DNA from: Sabulicella rubraurantiaca
Lineage (GTDB): Bacteria; Pseudomonadota; Alphaproteobacteria; Acetobacterales; Acetobacteraceae
Length of the DNA stretch: 64,000 nucleotides
Direction: 5' to 3'
Assembly: GCF_017355885.1 (NCBI RefSeq)
Contig: NZ_JAFEUU010000001.1
Location: 1-64,000, forward strand
The notes beneath the pieces were generated by a model, which saw nothing but the letters and a program-made list of their open reading frames with translations, had not been told where the DNA came from and did no database searches. The first letter of the stretch is position 1. Every line of letters starts with the position of its first letter. Of this stretch, positions 26,698 through 34,957 are shown piece by piece. A program made the position numbers and the translations under genes.

Positions 26698-27804
26698 CTA
26701 GTTAGACCGCGGCATCAAGTGGATTGCCTTGGCCAGCAGCGAAACGCTGCATTCCGCTCCGCGAGCGAGACCGTTCCGCCTCGCGTGATGCAGCGGCAAG
26801 GCGAAGGCGAGAGTGCCACCCTCCGGGTCATCTACATCCAGGGTGACTCGCGCTTCTTCACCCATGGGAACAAGGTCGATCACCCGTGCCAGGATCGGGT
26901 TCTCCCGCTCGCCCTGCGAGGGCCGCTCGCGTCGATGCAGAACCACCGCGCCGCCTGGGACGAGCCAATCCACTTCCGTACCAGCGTGTAAGCGCCTATC
27001 GGCCAGGGCTTCGACGCGCCTGCTTCCCCAGCGGAAAACGGTTCGACCGGAAACTTCGTCCTGCGCTTCGATGCGGCCTCGGAACAGGTTCCGCAGGTCC
27101 AACAATCGCGCGACCTCCGCCGATGCCGGTCGTGCCAGTACATTGGCTGGCGTGCCTTGTTGCAGGCCCGTTCCGCGATGCATCACGCAGATCCTGTCGG
27201 CGAGTGCCACCGCCTCCTCTAAATCGTGGGTGACCATGAGCACCGGAATCGCCAAGCTTCGTCGAAGCCCTGCCAGCTCCGCCTGAAGGCGTCGCCGCGT
27301 CGCTCGGTCCACGGCGGAGAATGGTTCGTCCAGCAACAGCACCGCCGGGTCGCGCGCAAGGGAGCGCGCCACCGCAACGCGTTGCTGTTGCCCGCCTGAC
27401 AGCTCCTCGGGGCGTCGCCCTTCCAGCCCAGACAAGTGGACGCGCGCCAGCCACTCCCGCGCTCGCGCTTCCCGCTGCGTGCGGGGCAGGTGACCGGTGG
27501 CCGCCATGACATTGCCCAGCGCTGTCATGTGCGGGAACAGTGCGTAGTCCTGGAAGACAAGCCCAGCGCTCCGGCGATGCGGCGCAAGGGCCAGACCCGA
27601 AGCAGTATCCAGCCACGTTTCGCCGCCACATCGCACCTTCCCTTGCGAAGGTTGGTGCAGCCCTGCAACGCAGCGCAGCGCCGTGGATTTTCCTGCACCT
27701 GAGGGACCCACCAGCGCGACCACCTCGCCGGGGGCAACGTCCAACGACAGGTCCAGCGGGATCGGGCCTTCCGCCCTCAGCCGCAGGCTCAGCCCTTCAG
27801 CCAT
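26698..27804 (-). CDS. modC: Molybdate ABC transporter ATP-binding protein
   Basis: 368 residues from ATG 27804. The ABC ATPase part has Walker A GPSGAGKST, Q-loop VFQDYALFPHM, signature LSGGQQQRVAVARSL, Walker B VLLLDEPFSAVD and H-loop VTHDLEEA. The C-terminal ~130 residues hold a TOBE-like (molybdate-binding, Mop) region with the final NPILARVIDLVPMGEEARV block. It powers import through ModB. It overlaps the end of modB by 8 bp, so translation is coupled. Confidence 0.93.
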   Translation of the reverse strand: MAEGLSLRLRAEGPIPLDLSLDVAPGEVVALVGPSGAGKSTALRCVAGLHQPSQGKVRCGGETWLDTASGLALAPHRRSAGLVFQDYALFPHMTALGNVMAATGHLPRTQREARAREWLARVHLSGLEGRRPEELSGGQQQRVAVARSLARDPAVLLLDEPFSAVDRATRRRLQAELAGLRRSLAIPVLMVTHDLEEAVALADRICVMHRGTGLQQGTPANVLARPASAEVARLLDLRNLFRGRIEAQDEVSGRTVFRWGSRRVEALADRRLHAGTEVDWLVPGGAVVLHRRERPSQGERENPILARVIDLVPMGEEARVTLDVDDPEGGTLAFALPLHHARRNGLARGAECSVSLLAKAIHLMPRSN

Positions 27805-28468
27805 CGCGACGCCGCCCCACACGCCGTGACAGCGTATTGGTCAGGCCCAGCGCCAGCACCGACGTGCCCAATAGGACAGCAGACATCAATCCTGCGCCCC
27901 GGTCGTCGAAAGCCTGCACGCGATCATAGATGGCGATGGCAGCCGTGCGCGTCTCGCCCGGGATGGAGCCGCCCACCATCAGCACCACGCCAAACTCGCC
28001 AAGCGTATGGGCGAAGGTGAGCACCGCGGCCGTGGCGATGCCCGGCCAGGCCAATGGCAACTCCACCCGCCGGAACACCGTCCAGGGCGCCATGCCGGAC
28101 ATTGCTCCAGCCTCACGCAGCCGCGGCGGTAGGGCGGCGAAGCCGTTCTGAATGGGCTGGACCGCGAAGGGAAGGTTCACCAACACCGAAGCCAGCAGCA
28201 GCCCCTCAAAGGAAAAGGCGAGGCCGCGCCCCGCTAACGCCTCCCAGGCTCGGCCAAGCGGCGATCCGGCGCCAAAGGCCAGCAGCAGGTAGAAGCCGAC
28301 GACGGTGGGGGGAAGCACCAGGGGCAGTGCAACCGCCGCCTCGATGAAACCGCGCCCGCGGAATGACCGAACCGCCAGGAGCCGCCCCAGCCACACCGAG
28401 ACCGGCAGCAAAAGCGCCAGCGTCCATAGCCCCAGTTCGGCCGAAAGCCGGAAGGCCGCCCAGTCCAT
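27797..28468 (-). CDS. modB: Molybdate ABC transporter permease
   Basis: 223 residues with about five or six membrane helices. LPLVLPPTVVGFYLLLAFG near the N-terminus and the ABC-contact EAA loop (EAGAMSGMAPWTVFRRVELP) are typical of ModB. HTLGEFGVVLMVGGSIPGET is the signature stretch seen in molybdate and tungstate permeases. It sits between modA (6 bp upstream) and modC. Confidence 0.95.
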   Translation of the reverse strand: MDWAAFRLSAELGLWTLALLLPVSVWLGRLLAVRSFRGRGFIEAAVALPLVLPPTVVGFYLLLAFGAGSPLGRAWEALAGRGLAFSFEGLLLASVLVNLPFAVQPIQNGFAALPPRLREAGAMSGMAPWTVFRRVELPLAWPGIATAAVLTFAHTLGEFGVVLMVGGSIPGETRTAAIAIYDRVQAFDDRGAGLMSAVLLGTSVLALGLTNTLSRRVGRRRDG

Positions 28469-28474
28469 CTCGCC

Positions 28475-29248
28475 TTACTCGCCAGGGAGGGCGAAGCCGA
28501 AGCGTCGCTTGATCGCCCGTGCCTCCGCTTCCTGCATGAAGGCGAAGAAGCGCTCCGCCACCGGGCCCGCGCGGCGTGTCAGCACCATACGCTGCCTCAG
28601 GGGTTCGTGCAGCGTGTCCGGAAGCAGCTGATAGGTTCCTCGCCCGGCCATCGCTGGCGCCAGCACAAGGGAGAAGGCGACCAGCCCACCCTGGCTACCC
28701 CCCGCCAGGGCGAACTGCGCCGCCTGGGACACGTTCTCGCCCAGCGCGAGCAGGGGCCGGATGCGGTCCCACAGGCCTTCTGCCCGCAATGCTTGCTCAG
28801 CGGCGCGGCCATAGGGGGCGTGTTCCGGGTTGGCGATGGCGAAGCGCCGGATCCGTGCTGCTTCCAATGCCGCGCGCAGTCCGGCCAGCCCATCCTCGGC
28901 GCGCAGCGGCGATGCGGGCGGCACCAGCAACGCCACCCGCCCGGTGGCGTAGAGAACTCCTCGGTCCCGCGTATGCCCGCCCTCGGCGAGGCGGAACACG
29001 AAGCCCTCATCGGCGGACAGAAATAACTCTACCGGGCTTCCCTGTTCGATCTGCCGCGTGAGGTTGCCTGAGGCACCAAGCGTGGTCCGCACCTCCATAC
29101 CCGTCCGTTCACGGAAGAGGGCGACGATCTCGGCGAGGGCGAACTGCAAATCGGCCGCACCCGCCACCAGAGGTGCCGCCCCCTGCGCCCGTGCAACGGC
29201 GGGAAGGAGGAGTGCAACCGCAAGGCCGCGGCGGGGCAGGCGGGGCAC
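28475..29248 (-). CDS. modA: Molybdate-binding periplasmic protein
   Basis: 257 residues beginning at GTG 29248 with GGAG 6 nt upstream. Signal peptide over 1-22 (LAVALLLPAVARAQG). The mature protein follows the ModA plan: AAPLVAGAADLQFALAEIVA, TLGASGNLTRQIEQGSPVEL with oxyanion-binding Ser/Thr residues, and FAIANPEHAPYGRAA. It captures molybdate or tungstate for ModBC. First gene of the mod operon, with a ModE-like palindrome just upstream. Confidence 0.93.
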   Translation of the reverse strand: MPRLPRRGLAVALLLPAVARAQGAAPLVAGAADLQFALAEIVALFRERTGMEVRTTLGASGNLTRQIEQGSPVELFLSADEGFVFRLAEGGHTRDRGVLYATGRVALLVPPASPLRAEDGLAGLRAALEAARIRRFAIANPEHAPYGRAAEQALRAEGLWDRIRPLLALGENVSQAAQFALAGGSQGGLVAFSLVLAPAMAGRGTYQLLPDTLHEPLRQRMVLTRRAGPVAERFFAFMQEAEARAIKRRFGFALPGE

Positions 29249-29259
29249 GCTTCACTCCG

Positions 29260-29285
29260 TCGTTATCTTCCTTCATAGATATCGA
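29260..29285 (-). promoter_or_regulatory. ModE-like operator upstream of modA
   Basis: TCGTTATCT (29260-29268) and AGATATCGA (29277-29285) are inverted with one mismatch over an 8-nt spacer. The CGTTAT...ATAxCG arms resemble the 'Mo-box' bound by ModE when molybdate is abundant. The site ends 12 bp before the modA start codon, where repression would be effective. modE itself is not in the window. Confidence 0.45.
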
Positions 29286-29362
29286 AACCTTCGCCTCATC
29301 GCAACCGGTCTGGCCGGCTACGGCGCCCCGTCGTAAACCGGGCCGGAGAGAGGATCAGCCCC

Positions 29363-31219
29363 ATGCCGCAATACCGTTCCCGCACCACCACCCATGGCCG
29401 CAACATGGCCGGCGCCCGCGGGCTGTGGCGCGCAACGGGAATGAAGGACGCGGATTTCGGCAAGCCGATCATCGCCGTCGCCAACAGCTTCACCCAGTTT
29501 GTGCCCGGCCATGTCCACTTGAAGGACCTCGGCCAGCTCGTCGCGCGGGAGATCGAGGCGGCAGGAGGCGTCGCCAAAGAGTTCAACACCATCGCCGTGG
29601 ATGACGGCATCGCCATGGGCCATGACGGGATGCTCTACAGCCTCCCGTCGCGCGAGCTGATCGCCGACAGCGTCGAGTACATGGTGAATGCCCACTGCGC
29701 CGATGCGCTGGTCTGCATCTCCAACTGCGACAAGATCACGCCCGGCATGCTGATGGCCGCGATGCGCCTCAACATCCCGACCATCTTCGTTTCCGGCGGG
29801 CCGATGGAGGCGGGTAAGGTCGTGCATCGCGGCGTGAAGCGCAGCGTGGACCTGATCGACGCCATGATCGTCGCGGCCGACAGCAGCGTGACGGACGAGG
29901 AGGTGCAGGTCATCGAGCGTTCGGCCTGCCCAACCTGCGGGTCCTGCTCGGGCATGTTCACCGCCAACTCGATGAACTGCCTGACGGAAGCCCTGGGCCT
30001 CGCCCTGCCGGGCAACGGCACGGTGGTCGCCACCCATGCCGACCGCAAGCGCCTGTTCCTGGAGGCCGGTCGCCGCATCGTCGAGATCACCCGTCAGCAT
30101 TACGAGACGGACGACTACTCCCTGCTGCCGCGCTCCATCGCCTCCATGGCAGCCTTCGAGAACGCGATGACCCTGGACATCGCCATGGGAGGGTCCACAA
30201 ACACCGTCCTGCATCTTCTCGCTGCCGCGCAGGAAGGGGGCGTCCCCTTCACCATGGCTGACATCGACCGGCTTTCGCGCCGTGTCCCTGTGCTGTGCAA
30301 GGTCGCGCCCTCCGTCATCAACGTCCATGTGGAGGACGTGCACCGCGCCGGCGGCATCATGGGCATCCTGGGAGAGCTGGACCGTGCCGGTCTGCTCGAT
30401 ACCTCAGTCGGCCGCGTGGACGCACCCAGCCTGGCCGAAGCGCTGGCCCAGTGGGATGTTCAGCGCGCGCAGGACGCCAAGGTGCACCATTTCTTCCGCG
30501 CCGCGCCCGGCGGCATCCCGACCACCGAGGCCTTCTCGCAGGAAAGCCGTTGGGAAGCGCTGGACACGGATCGTGAGAAGGGTGTGATCCGCGGCATTGC
30601 CCATGCCTTCTCCGCCGATGGCGGGCTGGCGGTGCTCTTCGGCAACCTCGCGGAGGAGGGCTGCATCGTAAAAACGGCCGGGGTGGATGAAAGCATCCTC
30701 CGCTTCAGCGGGCCGGCCCGCGTCTTCGAAAGCCAGGACGCGGCAGTGGAGGGTATCCTAGGCGGCTCCGTTCAGGCCGGGGACGTGGTGCTGGTGCGCT
30801 ACGAGGGACCGCGCGGCGGCCCCGGCATGCAGGAGATGCTGTACCCGACCAGCTATCTGAAGTCGAAGGGTCTCGGAAAGCTTTGCGCGCTGGTCACTGA
30901 TGGTCGCTTCTCCGGCGGCTCCTCCGGGCTCTCCGTCGGCCACTGCTCGCCAGAGGCGGCGGAAGGTGGGCTGATCGGCCTCGTCGAGGATGGCGACACG
31001 ATCGAACTCGACATCCCTGGCCGGCGCATCCACCTCGCTGTCGGCGATGAGGAGATCGCCCGCCGTCGCGCCGCGATGGAGGCCAAGGGAGACGCCGCTT
31101 GGCAACCCGCCGCCCCCCGGAAGCGTCAGGTTTCTACTGCACTCAAGGCCTATGGCGCGCTGGCGACAAGCGCTGCCCGCGGTGCGGTGCGTGACCTGTC
31201 CGGGCTGCGGCGGCGCTGA
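29363..31219 (+). CDS. ilvD: Dihydroxy-acid dehydratase
   Basis: 618 residues. It dehydrates 2,3-dihydroxy acids to 2-keto acids in the valine/isoleucine and pantothenate pathways. Iron-sulfur ligands lie in [10 protein letters not shown] and [16 protein letters not shown]; Mg/substrate residues lie in [12 protein letters not shown]; the conserved [14 protein letters not shown] is near the C-terminus. Length and motifs match the canonical IlvD/Edd family. It is divergent from modA, and the 114-bp gap carries both promoters. Confidence 0.97.
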   Translation: MPQYRSRTTTHGRNMAGARGLWRATGMKDADFGKPIIAVANSFTQFVPGHVHLKDLGQLVAREIEAAGGVAKEFNTIAVDDGIAMGHDGMLYSLPSRELIADSVEYMVNAHCADALVCISNCDKITPGMLMAAMRLNIPTIFVSGGPMEAGKVVHRGVKRSVDLIDAMIVAADSSVTDEEVQVIERSACPTCGSCSGMFTANSMNCLTEALGLALPGNGTVVATHADRKRLFLEAGRRIVEITRQHYETDDYSLLPRSIASMAAFENAMTLDIAMGGSTNTVLHLLAAAQEGGVPFTMADIDRLSRRVPVLCKVAPSVINVHVEDVHRAGGIMGILGELDRAGLLDTSVGRVDAPSLAEALAQWDVQRAQDAKVHHFFRAAPGGIPTTEAFSQESRWEALDTDREKGVIRGIAHAFSADGGLAVLFGNLAEEGCIVKTAGVDESILRFSGPARVFESQDAAVEGILGGSVQAGDVVLVRYEGPRGGPGMQEMLYPTSYLKSKGLGKLCALVTDGRFSGGSSGLSVGHCSPEAAEGGLIGLVEDGDTIELDIPGRRIHLAVGDEEIARRRAAMEAKGDAAWQPAAPRKRQVSTALKAYGALATSAARGAVRDLSGLRRR

Positions 31220-31433
31220 GCGTGGGGGGCTAGGCGGTTCCACCTTGCTCGGTGGGGCGTGACGTAAACAGAGATGTGCTCGTCTCAGTCCCGCCCGCGC
31301 CGGTGATCCGTCATCCGAAGTGGGCGCAGGTCAAAATTGGCTGTGCCTACTGGGACGGCATCGGCGGCGGGACGACGGCGCTATGTCTGAGGGCAAGGGG
31401 CAGGGTCTGAGCTTTCCGCCTCCGATCTCTCTG

Positions 31434-32165
31434 TCACCGAGCGAATTCGGGACCGACGGGGAGGGCGGCACCGTCGCGTAGCACTGCGTCCGCGGCGACG
31501 CTCCAGCTCGCCCCCTCGTGCAGCGCCAGGCCAGGCAGAACCACATCCGGCCCGCGCCCGCCCTTCACCGCGCGCAGCAGCACACGCTTTGCTGCCACGC
31601 CCGCGCGTGGCCAAAGCGGGCACAGCACCACCGCGCCAAACCCCGCTCCGCGCAGATGGCATGCTGCCTCGGCGAAGCGTGACGCCGGCAGGATGAGGCT
31701 CGCTGTGCCGCGTCGCCGAACCGCCCGGCCCAGCGCACTCACCCAGTCGGCAAGCACGGCCTGCTCATGCGAGGCCTGTCGGCGGGCGGCATCGGGGGAG
31801 GGTGTCCCGCCTGACCAAAAGGGGGGGTTGGCGAAGCCGTGAGCGACCTCGGGCAGGGCAGCCGCGCGCAGGTCCCCCGTAAGCACAGTCGCGGCGACGC
31901 CATTTGCTGCTGCATTGCGTGTCGCGAGTTCTGCCAAAGATGCATCGCGCTCCAGCGCCGTCACCGTGATTCCAGGCACCCGCGTGGCGAGGCACAGGAA
32001 GGCCGCGCCGCTGCCGCAGCCCAATTCCAACACTGCATCGCCTGCACGCGCAGGCACGAAGGCTGCCAGCAGAACCGGGTCCACCGCAGCACGGAAGCCA
32101 TGTCGCGGTTGCGCCAGCCGCACGCGGCCGCTCAGCAGCGTGTCCTCGGTCAAGGAGCTATCCAT
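31434..32165 (-). CDS. TrmN6-like tRNA (adenine-N6) methyltransferase
   Basis: 243 residues from ATG 32165. After a short start (LLSGRVRLAQPRHGFRAAVD), motif I LELGCGSGAAFLCLA binds SAM and motif IV is ANPPFW, the N/D-PP-F/Y/W signature of enzymes that methylate exocyclic amines of adenine. This order matches the YfiC/TrmN6 group that makes m6A37 in tRNA1(Val). Target specificity is inferred from family only. Its start overlaps the DUF2007 gene by 8 bp, a pairing that recurs in alphaproteobacteria. Confidence 0.85.
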   Translation of the reverse strand: MDSSLTEDTLLSGRVRLAQPRHGFRAAVDPVLLAAFVPARAGDAVLELGCGSGAAFLCLATRVPGITVTALERDASLAELATRNAAANGVAATVLTGDLRAAALPEVAHGFANPPFWSGGTPSPDAARRQASHEQAVLADWVSALGRAVRRRGTASLILPASRFAEAACHLRGAGFGAVVLCPLWPRAGVAAKRVLLRAVKGGRGPDVVLPGLALHEGASWSVAADAVLRDGAALPVGPEFAR

Positions 32166-32355
32166 CCGCGTCGTCCAGGATGCGCCGCGCCTGTGCCTCA
32201 TCCTCGTCGCGCATGACGAGGCGCGCCGGCACGACGCCAAGGCCCAGCGACGCCGTCGCGGAATCGAGGATCACTGCCTCGATCCCCGCATCGGCCAGCA
32301 CCGCGCGCAGGAACCCCATCCGCACGGGGTCCAGCCCCTCCGCTACCACGCGCAT
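32158..32355 (-). CDS. DUF2007-type small protein
   Basis: 65 residues from ATG 32355. MRVVAEGLDPVRMGFLRAVL, then AGIEAVILDS and VPARLVMRDEDEAQARRIL follow the ferredoxin-like DUF2007 (putative signal-transducing) pattern. Molecular function is unknown. It is translationally coupled to the downstream TrmN6-like methyltransferase and divergent from the polyprenyl synthase gene, with 91 bp between their starts. Confidence 0.8.
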   Translation of the reverse strand: MRVVAEGLDPVRMGFLRAVLADAGIEAVILDSATASLGLGVVPARLVMRDEDEAQARRILDDADG

Positions 32356-32446
32356 ATGGCCAAACCCCTTGATTTTCCTTGCCTTGCAGCCAAATGGCCC
32401 CGCCGGTAGATTGGCGGCGCAGGCGAGTTCGGGCAAGGGAAGATCT

Positions 32447-33463
32447 GTGACGACGGCAGCGGATGCGATGGCAAGGGGCGAGGACGCGCTGGCGCGGCTC
32501 ACCGCGTTGGTGCAGGCGGACCTCGAGGCCACGAACCGCGTAATCGTGGAACGCATGCACAGCCCCGTGGCGCTCATCCCGCAGCTTGCGGCGCATCTCG
32601 TCGCGGCGGGTGGCAAGCGGCTGCGTCCCTTGCTCACCCTCGCTGCCGCGCGACTTTGCGGATACGCCGCGGGCGGGCCGCGCCACGTCGCGCTCGCCGC
32701 CTGCGTCGAATTCATCCACACCGCGACGCTGCTGCATGATGACGTGGTGGACGAAAGTGCGCTTCGACGTGGCCAGGCGAGCGCCAATGCGCTCTTCGGC
32801 AACAAGGCCTCCGTATTGGTGGGTGACTTCCTGTTCGCTCGTGCCTTCCAGCTGATGGTCGAGGATGGTTCGCTGGAAGTGCTGCGCATCCTCTCTGCAG
32901 CTTCTGCCACCATCGCGGAAGGCGAGGTGCTGCAGCTCGTTACGCAGAACGACCTTTCCACCACCGAGGCTCAGTATCTTGAGGTGATTGAGGGCAAGAC
33001 CGCTGCGCTCTTCGCCGCTGCCACCCGGGTTGGCGCCGTCGTGACCGACCGGCCCCCGCGCGAGGCCGAGGCGCTCGACGCCTATGGCCGCAACCTCGGC
33101 ATCGCCTTCCAACTGGTGGACGATGCGCTCGATTACGCAGCCGCGCAGGAAGCCTTGGGCAAAACGGTCGGCGATGATTTCCGCGAGGGAAAGATCACAC
33201 TGCCCGTGCTGGTCGCTTTCCATCGCGGCGGCGAGGTGGACCGGGAATTTTGGCACCGCGTGATGGAGGAGCGGGCGCAGGAGGAGCAGGACCTGGCCCG
33301 CGCCCAGGACCTGATCACGCGGCATGACGGCATCGGCGAGACTATCCGGCGCGCCGAGCGCTACGGTGCGGCCGCCCTAGACGCGCTGGAAACCTTTCCG
33401 CCAAGCGAGTTTCGCCAAGCCCTGGCCGACGTGGTCGAGTTCTGCGTCAGCCGTGCTCGCTGA
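32447..33463 (+). CDS. Polyprenyl (octa/decaprenyl) diphosphate synthase
   Basis: 338 residues from GTG 32447 with GGGAAG upstream. A trans-isoprenyl diphosphate synthase that extends farnesyl diphosphate to make the ubiquinone side chain. First Asp-rich motif LLHDDVVDE, with GGKRLRP upstream for pyrophosphate binding; second motif QLVDDALDY. Chain length is not readable here; Acetobacteraceae normally make Q10, so decaprenyl is likely. The stop is 2 bp before the next gene. Confidence 0.92.
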   Translation: MTTAADAMARGEDALARLTALVQADLEATNRVIVERMHSPVALIPQLAAHLVAAGGKRLRPLLTLAAARLCGYAAGGPRHVALAACVEFIHTATLLHDDVVDESALRRGQASANALFGNKASVLVGDFLFARAFQLMVEDGSLEVLRILSAASATIAEGEVLQLVTQNDLSTTEAQYLEVIEGKTAALFAAATRVGAVVTDRPPREAEALDAYGRNLGIAFQLVDDALDYAAAQEALGKTVGDDFREGKITLPVLVAFHRGGEVDREFWHRVMEERAQEEQDLARAQDLITRHDGIGETIRRAERYGAAALDALETFPPSEFRQALADVVEFCVSRAR

Positions 33464-33465
33464 GG

Positions 33466-34140
33466 ATGCGCATCCTCTCGACCCTCGGTGTTGCCGTCCT
33501 GCTGCGTCGCTTGATGCCCGTGCTGGAACAGGAGGGATTGCATGCCAGCTTCAGCTTCGATCCCACGGCCCGCATCCTGCAGCGCATCGGGGAAGGGGAG
33601 CGTGCCGACGTCGCTATCCTCACCGATGCGGGCATCAAGGAACTGACCGCGAAGGGTATCCTCGTCGCCGGCACGAGGCGCGACCTCGTCCATTCCTTTG
33701 TCGGCCTCGCTGTCCGCAAGGGCGAGGCGCACCCGCGGATCGGCACGGTGGAGGAACTGCGCGCGACGCTGCTTGCCGCCCCATCCATTGCCTGGTCGCG
33801 CGCAGGTGCCAGCGGCATCTTCTTCTCCTTGTTGGTGGAGCGCCTCGGCCTCGCCGAGGCGCTTGCGCCCAAGGCAACGATCATCCCTGCCGGATTCACG
33901 GCCGAACTCGCCGCGCGGGGCGAGGTGGCGATTGCCATCCAGCAGGTGAGCGAACTCCTTGCCGTCGACGGGATCGAGGTCGTGGGCAAGCTGCCTGAGG
34001 GCGCCAATACCTGCGCCGTCTTCTCCGCAGCGCTTTTCACGGATGCGGCGCCCGGTGCCGCCGCCCTGCTGGATCGCATCGCCAGCGCCATGACGCCGGA
34101 GGCCGTGCGCAAGGCTGGTCTGGAGCCGCCTTCCAGCTAA
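33466..34140 (+). CDS. ModA-like solute-binding protein without a signal peptide
   Basis: 224 residues. RILSTLGVAVLLRRLMPVLE, then FDPTARILQRIGEGERADVA and the later SIAWSRAGASGIFF and PAGFTAELAARGEVAIAIQQ match type 2 periplasmic binding proteins of the molybdate/sulfate-like cluster. The N-terminus goes straight into the first beta strand, with no Sec signal or lipobox. It is therefore probably cytosolic, or its start is mis-set. It begins 2 bp after the prenyl synthase stop, so it is cotranscribed. Ligand unknown. Confidence 0.75.
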   Translation: MRILSTLGVAVLLRRLMPVLEQEGLHASFSFDPTARILQRIGEGERADVAILTDAGIKELTAKGILVAGTRRDLVHSFVGLAVRKGEAHPRIGTVEELRATLLAAPSIAWSRAGASGIFFSLLVERLGLAEALAPKATIIPAGFTAELAARGEVAIAIQQVSELLAVDGIEVVGKLPEGANTCAVFSAALFTDAAPGAAALLDRIASAMTPEAVRKAGLEPPSS

Positions 34141-34178
34141 AGCTGCGTCAGCACACAAGCTCTGTAGCCTTGCACCCC

Positions 34179-34571
34179 TTAGAACCGGAGTTCGGTTACT
34201 TCCCGAAGTGAACGATTGCGCGAGCCAAAATACGGCATCGCGAAGCGGAAATCCGTTGAGCCAGTCACAACCAACTGGCTCATGCCACTCACCGTTCCGC
34301 GCGTGATGCAAAGATCCAGCGTGTCCCTTAGGCCTGGGCGGCTACTGGCCAGCTTGGTGGGATTGCAGCCAGTGAGGGTATCATCGACCATTGCCTTGCG
34401 CGACGCTTCCGCCACCGCATTACGCAGGGACTGGGTGGTGAACCAGAACCGCGCAAGATCCATGGCGCCCACCATCATCATGATGAAGATGGGACCGCAG
34501 AAAGCGAACTCGAGCGCGGTCACGCCACGCCGGCCCAGACGGCGCCGCTTATTGAAGGCGAAGAACGACAT
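34179..34571 (-). CDS. TadE-family minor pilin
   Basis: 130 residues. A basic start ending RRGVTALEFAFCGPIFIMMM then a membrane helix (~20-40) is the TadE-like pattern, with G/VTALEF resembling a prepilin cleavage site (Gly followed by Glu at +5). The C-terminal part is a small periplasmic domain with two Cys (CNPTK, LCITRG) that could form a disulfide. It is the last gene of the minus-strand Tad arm and overlaps the preceding TadE gene by 23 bp. Confidence 0.8.
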   Translation of the reverse strand: MSFFAFNKRRRLGRRGVTALEFAFCGPIFIMMMVGAMDLARFWFTTQSLRNAVAEASRKAMVDDTLTGCNPTKLASSRPGLRDTLDLCITRGTVSGMSQLVVTGSTDFRFAMPYFGSRNRSLREVTELRF

Positions 34572-34953
34572 TTGCGCTCACTTCGGAGAGGTTCCTGAGC
34601 AGCAGAGGCGTGAAGGACCGCGTGAGGGTGATGGACACATAGGTCTGCCGGCCGGTTAAACAGACCGTGTCACAATTCACGGGGCCGACGACTCCCGGGC
34701 ATTCGCAGACGGGAGCCGGAACCGTCACCGTGACGCCGCTCCATCCTCCCAGTAGCCGGTTGACCGCCGCCTGGATGCCGGTGCTGTCCGCGGGATGGGT
34801 CAAAGCATAGGCGGCGCCAGCCTGCGCCGCCGCCGTAAGCCGCTGCTTCTGCTGCAGCGCGCTTCCAAGGTCCATGACGCCCATCAGCACAAGGGCCAGG
34901 ATCGGCGCAACGAACGCAAATTCGATAGCGGCAACGCCCTTTCGGCAACGCAT
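34549..34953 (-). CDS. TadE-family minor pilin
   Basis: 134 residues. MRCRKGVAAIEFAFVAPILA gives a prepilin-like G/VAAIEF site and a single membrane helix (~8-30). The periplasmic part has a Cys-rich segment (PVCECPGVVGPVNCDTVC), unusual for TadE and suggesting disulfides. It lies between the TadG-like gene (4 bp gap) and the second TadE gene (overlap), so the three form one transcript. Confidence 0.8.
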   Translation of the reverse strand: MRCRKGVAAIEFAFVAPILALVLMGVMDLGSALQQKQRLTAAAQAGAAYALTHPADSTGIQAAVNRLLGGWSGVTVTVPAPVCECPGVVGPVNCDTVCLTGRQTYVSITLTRSFTPLLLRNLSEVSANVVLRLQ

Positions 34954-34957
34954 TATC

